Positions 31,529-43,857 of a stretch of DNA of 64,000 nucleotides are shown piece after piece (within the stretch, counting starts at the first letter, position 1; each line of letters starts with the position of its first letter). The position numbers were made by a program, and so were the translations under genes. Location: the NCBI GenBank assembly GCA_019059635.1, contig JAGVRJ010000010.1, positions 312,501 through 376,500 on the forward strand. Reading direction: 5' to 3'. Below the pieces are notes generated by a model. It was given only the letters and a program-made list of their open reading frames with translations, ran no database searches and was not told the origin of the DNA. Source of the stretch: Proales similis (lineage: Eukaryota; Rotifera; Eurotatoria; Ploima; Proalidae).

Positions 31529-32823
31529 GTTCAATCAAGTGGCCTCAAGGGAAAGCTTGAAGCCGCAATTAAAAAGTGAAGCCGAGCAGCAAATCCAAAC
31601 TCCTTGATTTGGCCACTTGCAATACCGCAGCGGCAGCAGCACCACTGACACTAGCAGCAATTAAACTGAAGCAAAACACAATTGAGTTGACACAAAGCGC
31701 CGAGATAAGCGTGTTGACGGAACTTTTCAGCTCAAATCAAATTCCCGCACTCGCTGTGGGCCTATTGCGAGCGCATGAGTGGGCTCTTAGTTGCTTGGAT
31801 GGATTGGAGGCGCCCTTCCCTCTCTTTCTCTCGCCGTCTTGTTCTTTCGATGGTTTTCATTTTTTTTCTTTCCTTGTTACTCTCTCGAGCTAACCACTCT
31901 TTCTCTCTGTCTCTTAAAAACCATTAGGCCATGTCGATAAATAGCAAAAATAAAGAACGCCTTCCAAGTCAAGTACGGAAACGTCGATGGTTTAAATCAA
32001 ATTAACACAAGGCGCTCACGATGGCTTAATCACCCAAGGAAGTTGAGTGATTTGATGCGTGCGGGGGCCGGGCACTTGAGATAAAATTCTGCTTGCCGCG
32101 CAGATATTCATATATAAATGTATGTAGATGCCCAAGTGTGTGCGCAAGCGAGCGAATGAATGAATGAATGAATTGAAGCTTAATTTGCTGCTTCTATTGC
32201 AATTTAGCTTCATTTCCGTCTATGAATCAACGGTGCTGGGCGCAGGCTGCCTTCTGACCCTCGCTCTTGGTGCTTTGTGAGCCCAAGCAGATGCGCCTAT
32301 AAATAAGAGCTGCTTGCGCACTCTCTCTCTCTCTCTAATTTCGGTTTAAACAAACCCCAGATTTCACTTGGCCTAATTGTTCATCGTTGTGAAAATCAAT
32401 GACGCGCAGACAGACGGGTGACGTTCTAAACCTTGAATTGTTTCTGCTGCCCGCTGATAATCCTACGCAGCAATTCAATTAGTTATTGGCATATTATTTT
32501 AGCTGAGCAGATTGTTGGCTCCTCTGCTTCACCTAATCATCTCTGGTTTGTTTCCGCTTGTGCTAGTGAACGATATGTGAGAAATGCGAGGCGTCTAATT
32601 GAATCCTCTGCACGATCAGGACGACGATGACGACGTCCTTATCTTAAATATTCTGCCCCTCTTTCCCTCTTGCTTCCTTTCTATTTCTTTTTCTCCCTCT
32701 CTCTCATTGTCTGTCTTTGTTCCTTAAATATTTTAATTTGCTGACACACGAGCTGCTGGCACTAGTTTGAATGCTGCCTTTCTTTTTTTTAGGTTCATCA
32801 ACAAATACAACGCCACCAGAAAG
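31529..32823 (+). other. Intergenic plus probable 5' UTR exon and intron of the IFI-amide precursor A
   Basis: No coding exon seen. It contains an (ATGA)n tract near 32153-32173, a TATAAATA box at 32298-32305, a (CT)n tract at about 32320-32335, and a pyrimidine-rich acceptor (TTTTTTTTAG) at about 32784-32792. I read the last three as promoter, 5' UTR start and end of a 5' UTR intron for the precursor starting at 32824. Confidence 0.5.
32298..32305 (+). promoter_or_regulatory. TATA box, peptide precursor A
   Basis: TATAAATA within CGCCTATAAATAAGAGC. The transcript start would lie near 32330, with a 5' UTR intron ending near 32792. Confidence 0.5.
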
Positions 32824-33258
32824 ATGCTTAGCAAATTTATTCTCGTCTCTGCACTGCTAATGCTTGTCGACATGGCCAGCATGAGTCCAGTGAGTGAACT
32901 CGGCCGGGCTGGAGATGAGATGGCCTTGTCAGAAGGAGAGGACTACGATCTTTCCGATCGACAAAAGCTCATCACCGAGTTGGCAGAGTATTTGCTCCAG
33001 GCCGAGGAAATGAATGGAAATGAGAACAGTCTCGATCTGGAAGAGGCAACCGAAGCGAAGCGCTCGGCGCCCAGGCGAATATTCATTGGTTAGTTCTAGT
33101 TCAGATAGTTGGCGCTGTGCTCTGGCGCCAGTTTAATTCTTCTGTTTCTAGGTAAACGCTTTTTCCCCTACTCGGATCTGTTTCCCAAGCGGCAAGGTGC
33201 AATCCAGCGCATATTCATTGGCAAAAGAAACGGCATCAAGCGAATATTTATCGGCTGA
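32824..33258 (+). CDS. Putative neuropeptide precursor A with repeated R-IFI-G amidation motif
   Basis: Two exons, 32824-33088 and 33152-33258, in phase, 123 residues. A signal peptide (MLSKFILVSALLMLVDMASM) and an acidic spacer lead to KR, then SAPRRIFIG-KR, FFPYSDLFP-KR, QGAIQRIFIG-KR and NGIKRIFIG at the very end. The Gly before each dibasic site or the stop is the amide donor, so expected products include SAPRRIFI-amide and (pyro)QGAIQRIFI-amide, plus a linker peptide FFPYSDLFP. The 63-bp intron splits the Gly codon of the first peptide. The next gene (33998-34330) ends in the same kind of peptide, RHIFIG. Signal peptide, dibasic sites, repeated motif and amidation Gly together make a neuropeptide precursor very likely; I do not recognise the peptide family. 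Confidence 0.8.
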
Positions 33259-33880
33259 ATCGATTCGCCTCCCTCATCATCATGACAGCAGCGTCCTCCT
33301 CCTTCTCCTCCTTCAACCTCCTCCAACCGTCTTCTCCCACCATCTCCCTAGGGCACCAAAACACTGGATGGATCGAGAACAAATTTCTATGTCAACCATT
33401 AAGCGTTGAAAAAATTTATACGCTTCGCTTGTATCTTGTTTCTAAAACTCTCATTGTGGCGTCTGTGTGTCTAATATGTCAATTGATGTCTTGGTTTTCA
33501 AATACATGTTTAAAATTGATTTGCCAGCGATAACGCGCTGTCGATAATGAGTCGGGCCCGGACGGAGGGGAGGGGCACATGAACCAGAAGACACCGTTTG
33601 AGAAGAGACCTGCGGACGTTCTGCTTTCTGTTTGTGAGGCTTGGACCGCGTCACGAATGTAACTCGATTAGAGTAAATGGCTCCTCCGACGCAAGCTCTC
33701 GTCGGGATCCATTTCAACAATGACGTTCGACTTCATATTGCTAACCGGACTCCATTGACGCAATCGGTGATTTACCGCTTCGGTTGCCAATTGCCAGACT
33801 TGTTTAAATAAGAAAATTGAATGAAATTTAAAACTCGGAATTTAAGAATTCGCTGAAATTTATACTTGAGGGAGGATGGG
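33259..33880. other. Spacer between peptide precursors A and B
   Basis: Contains the 3' UTR of precursor A and the upstream region of B. Open frames here show no coding signal that I can support. Confidence 0.5.
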
Positions 33881-33888
33881 TATAAATA
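33881..33888 (+). promoter_or_regulatory. TATA box, peptide precursor B
   Basis: TATAAATA within GGGTATAAATAGGCG, 110 bases upstream of the ATG at 33998 and identical over eight bases to the box in front of precursor A. Confidence 0.6.
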
Positions 33889-33997
33889 GGCGAGCGGAAA
33901 TTGACTGTTCAGTTAGAGCATTCAAATCAGCAATTGAATCAGGAACAAAAGCCAGAGCAATCGATTACTAATAGCGAGAGCGACATCAGCAGCGATT

Positions 33998-34330
33998 ATG
34001 AGCAACCGACTCCTACAATTCGTGACAATAATGGCGCTCGTGTGCGTCTTCGTCTCGCAGCCGATAATGGAGAGTGCCGATCATGGTTCCAACGGTGAAT
34101 ACCAACTCTCAAGCAGATCACTTCACACTCACGAAAAGATAAAAGAGCTGCGACACATATCTGTGCTGATGAAACGCATCGTCAATGTGGTGGAGCAGAA
34201 CAAGCTGCTCGAATGGCTGAACACATTCCCGACCGGTGACCAGGCCGATCTGGACGAGCTCAACAAAAAGGAGTATGAGCTGTTCAAGAAGCAGATGGGC
34301 GGCAATCGTCACATATTCATTGGCCGTTAA
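33998..34330 (+). CDS. Putative neuropeptide precursor B ending in RHIFIGR
   Basis: Single exon, 110 residues. A signal peptide (LLQFVTIMALVCVFVSQPI) is followed by about 70 residues of helical spacer (KIKELRHISVLMKRIVNVVE, a 20-residue segment) and the C-terminal KK-QMGGNRHIFIGR. Cleavage after KK and amidation at the Gly would give (pyro)QMGGNRHIFI-amide, the only obvious peptide. The shared R-x-IFI-G ending, signal peptide and adjacent position make it a sister of precursor A by duplication, with one peptide copy instead of three. AATAAA-type signals lie at about 34440-34450. It converges with the chitin synthase gene ending at 34681. The peptide family is not one I can name. Confidence 0.75.
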   Translation: MSNRLLQFVTIMALVCVFVSQPIMESADHGSNGEYQLSSRSLHTHEKIKELRHISVLMKRIVNVVEQNKLLEWLNTFPTGDQADLDELNKKEYELFKKQMGGNRHIFIGR

Positions 34331-34680
34331 AGACTCGCCTTTACACTCTTGTCAGCCCTCAAACCAATCCTTTCTATCCAATCTATCAAAACTTCAACTC
34401 AAAGAGCATTTATATTTTATTTAGAGTGCCACTCTTAGAAAATAAATAAAATTCATTGAAATTCATTTGGTATTTGGCGTTCTAATCATCGGTATTTGGC
34501 GTATGCTGGCTGCCTTGTTTTGGGCGCTCATTGCAATTGAGTTGAATTTAAAAAAAAAATCGGAAAATTTTTTGATTAAGAATGCTACTGCTGCTTGCAC
34601 AAGCTGATTAAATGCGCAAAGAATTGTCCGCACGAGCAAGCAGTTAAATAAAATAAAAAAGGGGAAAAGCTGGAGAACAC

Positions 34681-37600
34681 TCAAGGGTTGTTGTAAGCGT
34701 TTGGCTGATTCTGCGCTCCGAATCGGTTGGAACGAACCTGGATCTGCTGCACACGACGCTTAAAGTCCGGATTGCGCTGTTCGAGCGCCTTGAACTGGCG
34801 CATCACTCTGACGTCGAGCGACTGCAGAGGCTTGAGCATGTTGCGAGGCGAGTAGACGGCCGAGTTGTTGCCCGGCAAGTATTGCTGCTGCTGTTGTTGA
34901 TTGAACTGCAGCTCGCCTTGCTTGTTGGGCGAAGTGAACTGCTGCGAGGCGTTCTGGAAGACGGAAGCATTCAGGTTGACGCCGCCGTTCGGCGACATCT
35001 CTCGCAGTTTTCGATTCCAGTTCTCGGCGTTGTTCACCGCCGGATGATCAAAGTAGTCCGGCTCCGGCTCTGGCAGTATGTCCTCGTCCTCGTTGTAGTC
35101 CGGATCCGGCTCGACCATGTTCATCTCTTCCTCGCCGGTCGTGTTGCTTATCGAGCTCGTCTGGTCGAACAGCAAGTCGATGCCCTCTTTTTCGAGCTCC
35201 ATCTCCTTGATCAGGTCGACCGCCTCCTGAATAGTCATCTTGCTGTCGCGGTACTTGTGGTGCTGACTGAACAGACGCGTGCTGGCCAATATTTCTACAA
35301 TTGTGCCCCAACGATGGAACAACATGCTGAGGAACTGGAGCACCAGCACCAAAGTGAACAAGATCAAGAATATGAGGCCGAGCAGCTGCACCTTTTGATC
35401 GGGCTTGTTGTAGAGGACGCCGATCGGGATCTGCAGCTTCGGAAACGCGACCGACACATATTCGAACTGGAACTGCATGACCACCCAGAGCGCGTTGAGC
35501 ATGGCGAACGCAAAGCAGGCGTTGTTGCGAAGCTCCTTCAGATCGCGCGATATTCTCTTCTCCTCTTGCTCGTCCTTGTTGAGCGGATGCAAATACTTGT
35601 CGATCAGGCCTTGCCAGAACGTGATCTCTTTGGTGTTCAGATAGTAAATGTCGTTTTGTCCGAAGATTTTCATGTCGATCCAGAACGGGTTGTACAAGTA
35701 GTTGCGCGGAATCTCCAGCTGCGAGTCGTAGTTGCCCGACTGGATGGTCTCGTTGGCGTTCTTTTGACTGTCGTGGTCAATGCTGCTGTTCTTGGGCGAA
35801 TGATTCTCGATCATGGTGGACTCGGCCGAAATGCCCGGCGTCTTGCGAGCCGCATCGCCAAGGTTGTCCAGCTTGTTGCAAATGTCCGTGAGCAGCTTTT
35901 CTTGCTTCATGCTTGGCTGCTTGATCACGCCGCTGATGAACTCGGTGGCGCTCTCGAACAGTCCCATGTCCATTCCTTTGCCGAACATGGTCGACACAAT
36001 GCTCTTGGTGCGCTGCTCGTCTCTCTTCTTTCCTTTCTTTTTGGGCGCTTCGTCCGCTTTCTGCTTACTGGCTGCTTTCTTCTTGTTCGAGATTACTTCT
36101 CGAGTGCCCCACGAGACAACGTGAAGATTGCAAACTGAGTAGATCACAAGCAGAACGTAGCCGCCGGGCAGAGTGACCAAGTAGAGCACACCGTAGACGA
36201 GGTTGAGAATCTCCTGCGGATGAAGGAAGCCGGTGATTATGAACAGAATGATCAAGAAGACGAAGAAAAACGACGACGCGCTGATCTCCTCCGAGTTGGT
36301 GAGCTGTGCAATCGTGGCCACCAACACCATGGTCATGATCATTGAGTAAATGGAGGACATGAGGGCGCCGACTGCGATCTGCGTCTCAGCTTTGGTCTTG
36401 AGGCAAATGATGAAGTAGAAGACGGCCGGAGCGACGGCAAGCAAGTAGGACTCGGCCAGTGTGAGTCCGGTGAACACGGTTCGGAATGAGGAGGCCACTG
36501 TGAGCAGAATTGTGCCCGGGCCGAGGATGGTCGAGGCGAGCAGGAAGCCCTGGTAGAAGATGTAAAACATTGAAATGTTCTCGTTCACCAGTACGGTGTG
36601 TCGGGCGTCGCGCAGCAAGTCCAAGATGTTGGCGATGGTCGACGGCATCCATCGGCGGCGTTGGTTGAAGAATTCCTTGAACGTTTCGGGCGCGTAGGTG
36701 AGCGCATCGCTGGCCGCACAGTAGTCAACGCGGTAGCCTTCCTGGAGCAGAAGCGTGCACAGCCATCGGTCCTCGCCCTGGTCGTACTGAACGTAATGGC
36801 TCGCCTCGGTCGCCTTGTCCGCGTATCGTCTCATCACGTTGTCGTCCATGAGCGCCGAGCCTCTGAACAGCGAAAAGCAGCCCGGACTGCACAGAACGCA
36901 GCCGAGCTTATGCTCTGCGGCCTTTTGCAGCCAATGGCCGACCGCGTACTCGAACTTTTGATACCAGACCATTGGACCGGAGCCGATCGGGTGAATTCGG
37001 CCGCAGGCCGCGCCCACCTTTAAGTTCTTTCGCATTCGATCGACGAGCAGCAGGACCGCCTCCGGCTTGAAATCCACGTCGCCGTCCAGCGCAAGTACAA
37101 ACGTGTTCTGCGCCATCATCTTCTTCTCTTCCGATATGTTCTTCATCATCTCGCCGAAGCCGGCAAAGTTCTGAAACAGAGTCTGCTTCTTGCTGAGCTC
37201 CTTCTTCTCCTTCTTGCCGAACAGCTTGTACGAGAGCAAGTAGTACATGTACATCACTTGACTCCAGCGCTTGCGGTGCCGAATCTTGTCCCGGTCCTTC
37301 ATGTGCACAATGATCTTGTTGTTGCCCGGCATGATCCAGACGAGTCGGCCTCCGTACGGCGTCGGCACTCGGATCGGATCGCCCACACTCATGTCAACGC
37401 CGTGGATGTAGACGGCGGCCACGTTCACCACCGATATGAGTTGATGAACAAATCGATTGGGCACTCGGTTTCCCTCGTCGTCCGACTCGAATGCGTCGTC
37501 GAATAGAATGTGCGCCTCGAACTTGTAATAGTCAGGATCGTTGATGTGCAGGAGCTTTTTGGCCATTTTGCGCGCGTGCTGGTCGCGGTCCATTCGGAAT

Positions 37601-40600
37601 ATTGACTTGAGCAGCTGAGTCATTTCGTTTGAGGTCTCGTGCCACATGGTCGCGCACAAGTAGATTATCGGCACCGGATGGCTTCCGTTCGAGTTGGACG
37701 GCTCAGTGGACTCGTCCAGATCGGGCTCTGCGCCTTCCTCGTCCAGTCGGCGTCTGTTGAGCATCATGTTGGAGTCGAGTATGCTCGATTCGAATATGGG
37801 CATGGTGAATATGCGCTCGTTCTGCGCGAGCTTCTCTATTTTCGGAAACCAAATGTGCGAGCAGACCCAGAGCTGCGAGAGCCAGTAGACAAAGAAGCCG
37901 ATCAGTATGGTAACGCCCATGTCGCCGATGTGGAATCCGTCCCAGTAAAAGTACTCTTTGAGAGAGCCGCGGAATATGGTCACCTGTTCATAGTTGGCCT
38001 TCAAGCTGGCGACCAGAATCACCAGCAAAGTGATTGGCGTGGAGAGCGCAAGTGGAAGCGAGAAGCCCAGGCCCTGCATCAGCACCTTGCACGCTATTCT
38101 GGCCGTGTAGTAGCACAGAATGGTGGATATCACGTGCATAAAGAACGGAACGTAAACGGCCGAGTACTTGAAGAAAAAGTCCTCTTTGACGGTGCCGTTT
38201 AGTTGACGGTCAAAGTTGAAGTATTCCTCGCGCACACGATCGTTGGGCAGCATCAGGTAGGAGAATATGAACATCATGATGACCTTGAGCGGACCGGCAA
38301 TCAAGTACAATTTGGCGCTGTACTTTCTCGTTTCGGCTATGTGACTCTGAATGAACAGAGTGAAGCGGTTGGTGGTGAAACGCACTTGCGAGAAGTTCTT
38401 CCAATAGCCAAGCGAAATGAACACGGCCGCGATGGCCAGCGAGCCAGACACGTCCTGACGCGGTTGGTCTCCGCTCGACTTGTCGAACTTGTCGGTCAGC
38501 TTGAATATGAATAAGACGCTCGCCTGCGCGATGATGGCCAGCACGTCGATCACATGCACAACGAACTTTTGGAAGCGGGTCTTGCCTCGGTGGTCCGGGA
38601 ATATGAGCTTGAGCATGGCGGGCACGATGCAGAGCGCGTTCATCAAGAACAGGCCGGTGACGTTCTGCACATTGGGAAGCACTTGAAATATGAGCATTGA
38701 TATGCCCAGAGTGTGAAGCACTTCGACCAAAATGACCCAGAGCGCGGTAGAGAGCTTGGGCATGCCCGAGCGACTCGAGAATAGAACCGTGATCAACGCG
38801 TTTATCGAGCTTATCAGATAGGGCACACTGACAGCGGCGGCCAGCAGCATGCTCCAGCGAACGATGTACACCTTGGGCTGGGTGAACACGTTCTCCTCCT
38901 TTTTGTAGGCGTTTATCATCATGAAGAGAGAGAGCTTGCTCACAACGCTCGATGTGAGCACGATTATGAAGAATATCATGTAAGCGACCAGTTTGAACAC
39001 AATCTTGACCGTCTCCGCTCTCGAGCGTAGCTGAAGCTGCTCGAGCTCAAAGTCGCGCGAAGTCACTCGAGGCAAGTCCCACCAGTACTCTTGTTCAAGC
39101 TTCGGCTGGATGTTGTCTAATTTCTTCTCCTGGTTCGGCTCATTGCCGCTCATCTGGGGCGCGGCAGGCTGTTGAAATGCGACCGTGGCCGGCTTGGGCG
39201 GTGAAGTGAACTTCTTCTGGTGCTCGAATCGACCAGCTGGCTGAGGAGTGCCTTTGCCACTGATCTCGTCGGGCGAGAACTGGGGCGAACTCTTTGCGTC
39301 TTTGACCTCTTGACAGTTGAGCGCTTCTTTCTCGATCGTGTCCACGTCCTCGTATTTGAGGAATATCTTGTTGAATCCGATTCTAAAATACTTGACGCCG
39401 AACAAATGCAAGAGCTTCACACACGCGTCCTTCGCATTCGCTCCCTCGAGCTTGTAGAGGCGAACGAGCTTGTTGTAGCGTTGGCAGAAGAGCGAGTAGT
39501 CCATCTTGACCGGATAGTTGTACTTTCTAGACCGAGCGTACTCGACCAGGCCTGAGTATCGAATCTGACGCAACACAACATTGGACACGAACTGAGTAGA
39601 GGTCGGATTCTCGTTGGGCTTTATGCAGCGCACGAACAGCGGCCTACAGTTCTCGATGTGGCTCACGACCTCGGCGAGCGAAGTTGTGAAATAGACAACA
39701 TTGTTGGCATTCGTGGCGCCCAGCTCCACGTGCTTGAATGGCAGTCCCTTCATCTTGTCGGACAATTGCTGGGCGACGCTCAGCGAGCTCTTGAACTTGC
39801 GCAACGGCGGCTGAGTGACCGAGAATAGGCGCACGGTCTTGTTGGAAGGACGCACCTTGCCGTTGGAAAAGCTGCCGGTCGGCGACGGAAGCATGTTGAA
39901 TATGTCGGCGACGAAAAAGTCGTCGCTCTTTTGCAGACAGTCGAGCACGTTCTTGGACAAGTGCTCCTTGCTTTTGTCCAGCATCGAGCGGCCAGAGTAC
40001 TTCACTTTGCCAGCGTGGTGGTTCACGCCGAAACACGTTGAGCTGTTCTTCACTGTGATGTATTCGTTGTTATGTCCAAAATACTCGTTGAGTCTCTCGA
40101 CGAGCGTCAGCTCGTTTGACTTGAGCGACTTGCACTCGTCCTTGATCAAACTGAACAGACCGATGGGCCTCTGCTGCAGCAGATCGAGCACCTTTTGGTT
40201 GCTCTTGTAGCTTGTCTGCGGATAAGGAAGACCCTCGCGCTGATAAGCCTGCTGGTCGTAGTTGAACGAGTGCCGATAGAAAGCGCTCTGCAGCTCCTCG
40301 TCGGCCGTGTTCACCATCAGTTGCTCCAGATTGTTGTGTTTGAGATTCTCGTAGCCGAACATGTCGACAACGGACACGCTGAACGCTGCCTGGTTCGAGC
40401 TAAACGGAAAGTGTTTACTAGATGACTTTCAATTCAAATCAACTCCGTGTTCAGGGCGACCCTGTGTGGCCCAAGGCGGCCTGAACACGCGCGAAATTAA
40501 TTTACCTCGGGTCGTCCGAGTTGAGCTGTTTGTTTATCGACTTGACCAGCCAGCCAAAGAGTCGAGCGTACAAGTTCATAGCCAAGCTGTTGCGAGTGTT

Positions 40601-42104
40601 GAGGGCGTCCTCCAGCGAACGTGGCCAAATCTGACTTCCGTTAGAAGTGACCACATTCGTGGTCAGCAGAGTGCTCATCAAATCATCCGAGTCGACAAAC
40701 AGCAGCTCGGCCACTTTGCCCACAACAGCGTCGTTTTGGATGTAAACAATCTCGTGCTTTACACCATCGAGACGAGCGAATTCCAGATCGCACAAGAGAA
40801 TGATGACGGCCAGTATTCGGTATATGCTCTTGAGGTCTTCCTCTTTGAAGCCGAAGTTGAGCATCACTTCGCGCAGCTCAACAAACTTGTCCGTCCAGTA
40901 CTTGACATGGTTCTTGCTTAGGCCTTCGGTGATCATCGCGATTCGATGCTTCTGAATTCCTTCCAAATGCAGCCTGTCCAGCACCGATCGGTCGAGTCCG
41001 GCCAGCATGTAGTAGAATATGTTGAAGTTTCTCTCGTTCGGATAGTCGAGCACCACACGGCTCTTTTCCAGACAGAACTCGTGCACTTTGGCGCCGAACA
41101 GATCGCCATTTGCCAAATAGCGCACCTCGAACAATTTGCCAAATCGGCTCGAGTTGTTGTTTGCTAATGTCTGAGCATGGCCGAACGCCTCCAGGATCCA
41201 GTTTGACTTTTTATCAGTCAAAAAACGGTGAGAGAAGCTCATCTCGCCACTGCAGCTTATCTCTCTCTTACCTGAACGATTCGTTTAGCCAGCTGGTCGT
41301 TCTTAGGTCCCAGTCTGGAAAGGAAGTCGATGGCCATTTTGGCACATTCACTCTTGCCAGAGCCAGACTCGCCCTGCATAACTATGCAGTGGTTCTACGA
41401 ATTGTTTTTCACGCTGAGCTGTTTGGATGATGAGTGCCGGAGGAACGGGAGTTTACCTTTTGCTTTTCCTTGGCGTCTCTGTAAGCTTCCAAGCAGGTCC
41501 AATAGATGTGCGGCTCCTGCGTCGAGCGACATGTGCTCTTCATATATCGCTTGGCTATTTCCTTCGAGTCCAGTTGAGCGTTTTCGCGCGGATTCACCGC
41601 AATCAGCATCTCGCCCACATAGCTCTTCAGTTACAAGCGTTAGCTAATTTCGCACCATTGCCAGGCCAGAGCGAGACTTACGAAATATTTCTTCGACTCG
41701 AACTTGCTTCTCAAATGAGCCAGTAGGTTTTTCTCGTCGATCACCGTCAAGTAGGAGAGGTCGTCGTTCAGATAGTTGGGGTCGAGCATCAGCTGCGAAG
41801 TTGAAATGTTCGATTCGGTCTCTTGAACGTCAGAATAGGATCGGACTGCGCGGGCCCCGCTCGAGATGCTGTTGGCGAGCTCGTTGTCTTCTTTGGGCGA
41901 CGAGTTCTCGGCGATTATTTGAATGTTGGTCAAATGGCCTCGAGTATTGTCCGTGGCGGCAAGGACTGCAGCGTCCGATTTTGCGCTCACATGCACCGAG
42001 TTGACTATGGCGCTCTTGGCGTTGTTCTGGCTTAACAGAGCCTTCATCTCATGATGAATCATTTCCTTATTCATCAGCGCCGAGTTAGGCCTCTGCTTGT
42101 CCAT
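34681..42104 (-). CDS. Chitin synthase with N-terminal myosin motor, five exons, 2377 aa
   Basis: This enzyme polymerises UDP-GlcNAc into chitin at the membrane; the motor-bearing form is typical of molluscs and other lophotrochozoans and is linked to shell or cuticle chitin. Exons: 41682-42104, about 41457-41624, 41272-41394, 40506-41206, 34681-40399; introns are 57-106 bp and the sum is 2378 codons. Motor signatures: GESGSGKSE (P-loop), NNNSSRFGK (switch I), DMFGYE (switch II). The middle has many membrane helices. The glycosyltransferase core has LDGDVDF, the segment GRIHPIGSGPMVWYQKFEY, SPGCFSLFRG, EDRWLC and QRRRW, the last being the processivity motif. Further helices and a C-terminal Gln/Asn-rich tail follow. 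All key motifs are present. The first 110 residues before the motor are Ser/Asn-rich and unlike anything I know. Confidence 0.95.
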
Positions 42105-42544
42105 CTATTCAAAAACGCGTTACATCATAAGCCCAAGATTATTATTTCGTGCTCATTCAATCGCTCGCTCATCGCTTTCTCGTCGCTGAGCGTTCACACT
42201 GCTTCAAACTTTGAGTTTAAAACATAAACACGCACAAGAGAAGAGGACCGGACAGTATGAACAAGCGCTCATGTTTGAAGAAAAATTATCGATCGCAAGC
42301 AGTCGAATCAGTGAAAATAGACCGAAAAACGCACAGGATGAAAAATAAACAGACAAAGAGAGAGAGAGAGAGAGAGCGCTCGTTCGCACACGTTCATCTT
42401 AAACTGTTGCCTGGACGTTTGTTTAACAAGAACATTGTTGAGATCATGATTGCATTAAATTTGCTTTATTTCCTGTATAAACAAGTTCAAGCTAATGTGA
42501 GAGAAGGAAGCGATCGAGGAGGCCAAAGTCGGGCAGACCACGGA
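42105..42544. other. Intergenic, chitin synthase 5' side
   Basis: Contains an (AG)n tract at about 42357-42376 and TTTATT near 42465, a reverse-strand AATAAA for the CCDC92-like gene. No gene seen. Confidence 0.5.
42357..42376. repeat. (AG)n microsatellite
   Basis: AG run between the chitin synthase start and the CCDC92-like gene. Confidence 0.9.
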
Positions 42545-43515
42545 TTAGTCGGGCATGGAGCTATGACCAGTCGGACAAAGAACATCTGGATTTGTACCAG
42601 TGGGCATTTTCTTTAAACAAAACGGCTTGAGAGGAGGAAGGGAGAGAAGCGTTTTGCGTGGAAGAGATAATTCCCTTGCGTCTCTCTGATGAAGCTGGCT
42701 CGCATTCGACTGCAAGAACGTCTTCGGGTCCATTGAAATGGGCAAGGTCTCGCTGGTTTTGCGCACCACCGGAGGCAGTGCTTTGCGTGAGCTGACCGGT
42801 GGAGTTAGGGAGCGTTCACTGAGCGTCGAACAAGATCTTGAGCTCAGACTTAACGTCCTTAGGTCGCCCGGGTTGTGCATATTGCTCGAGCTCTGTTCGC
42901 TTTCCCGTCGCGCCTTTTTGCCTCGACTCGACTCGCCAGCTCTCGTCTCTTGACTCTTGCTCACATTCATTTGATGAATCTGATAGGTCAACAGGGCAAT
43001 TTGTTCGCCTTGCTCTTCAATTTTTTTGCTGCATTGTCGAAGAGCAGCGTCCTTGCCCTCTAGTTCGTCGTTCTTACGCTTCTCGAGTGTTCTTAGTCGT
43101 TCCTCCAGCGCCTTAATGCTCTTGTTCTTCTCGTCCAAGAGCTGCTTTTGCTCTTTGACTATTGCCTCGAGCTTTTTTATCTCCTGACTGTGCTTGCGAA
43201 ATAGTTTACTGTACTCTTCTGTTCAAGTAGGGATTTTTCAGATGAATCCAAGCAAGAAATTATCAACACTAGCTGACCTTTTTCTTGGGCTGTGGGCGCA
43301 TATATGGCAAGCTTGAGCGCGTAGTCTAGACAGGAAATTCGTGTATTAGCCAGAGAGAGAGACATGAAGCGAACGATGGTTACACTACCGGCACATTGCT
43401 TTTGCAGCGAGTCTATTTGACTATGCAGGCCACTGAGTACTTCTGAGTGCGACTGCTGGACGAACTGAAGCGCCTTCTCCGCGCTCAGATACTTATTCTC
43501 CCAGAACGAGCTCAT
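42545..43515 (-). CDS. CCDC92-like coiled-coil protein
   Basis: Three exons, 43389-43515, 43278-43325 and 42545-43218, in phase, 282 residues. The N-terminus (LSAEKALQFVQQSHSEVLSG, then LHSQIDSLQKQCADYALKL) matches the conserved CCDC92 coiled coil of vertebrates (reads there as FLQREHASTLKGLHSEI...LQQHC). The coiled coil continues through KALEERLRTLEKRKNDELEG to IALLTYQIHQM, which also lines up with the family. The C-terminal third is Ser/Pro/Arg-rich. I start at the ATG at 43515 because the upstream frame has no ATG. CCDC92 is reported at centrosome/cilium; that localisation is family knowledge, not shown here. Confidence 0.7.
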
Positions 43516-43857
43516 GCCAGCTGGCTTAAGAAGTCCACTCACTGCCGTTTGACCATCGATGGCGCAGGCCTCTCACTTGGATAAAGATTTTCTCCTCTCT
43601 AAATCTCAAAGCTGAATAAACCGGTGCAAATTTTTTTAGTCAAGTCATTCGGTTTTGCGAGGAGAATCGGCAGTCGCGTCTCCATGGCAACCAGTTTGAT
43701 TCTGTAATCACTTCCCGGCCGGTATATGAACAAGCCGAACAGAAATATTCAAATGAATGTGTTAATTTCTTATTTATTTTTAGTCCTTATGCAGGCAAAG
43801 TTTCATTCTCAGGCTTAATTAATAACCACCGTCTCTTGGTGTCTCCTCCTCTTAGTC

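Noticed and set aside
31576-31893. 105-residue frame after the adhesion GPCR
   Set aside because: Ala-rich then Phe/Ser-rich low-complexity translation running into a CT tract; no gene signal.
35000-40500. Several long open frames on + opposite the chitin synthase
   Set aside because: They mirror the coding strand's codon structure and have no recognisable protein features.
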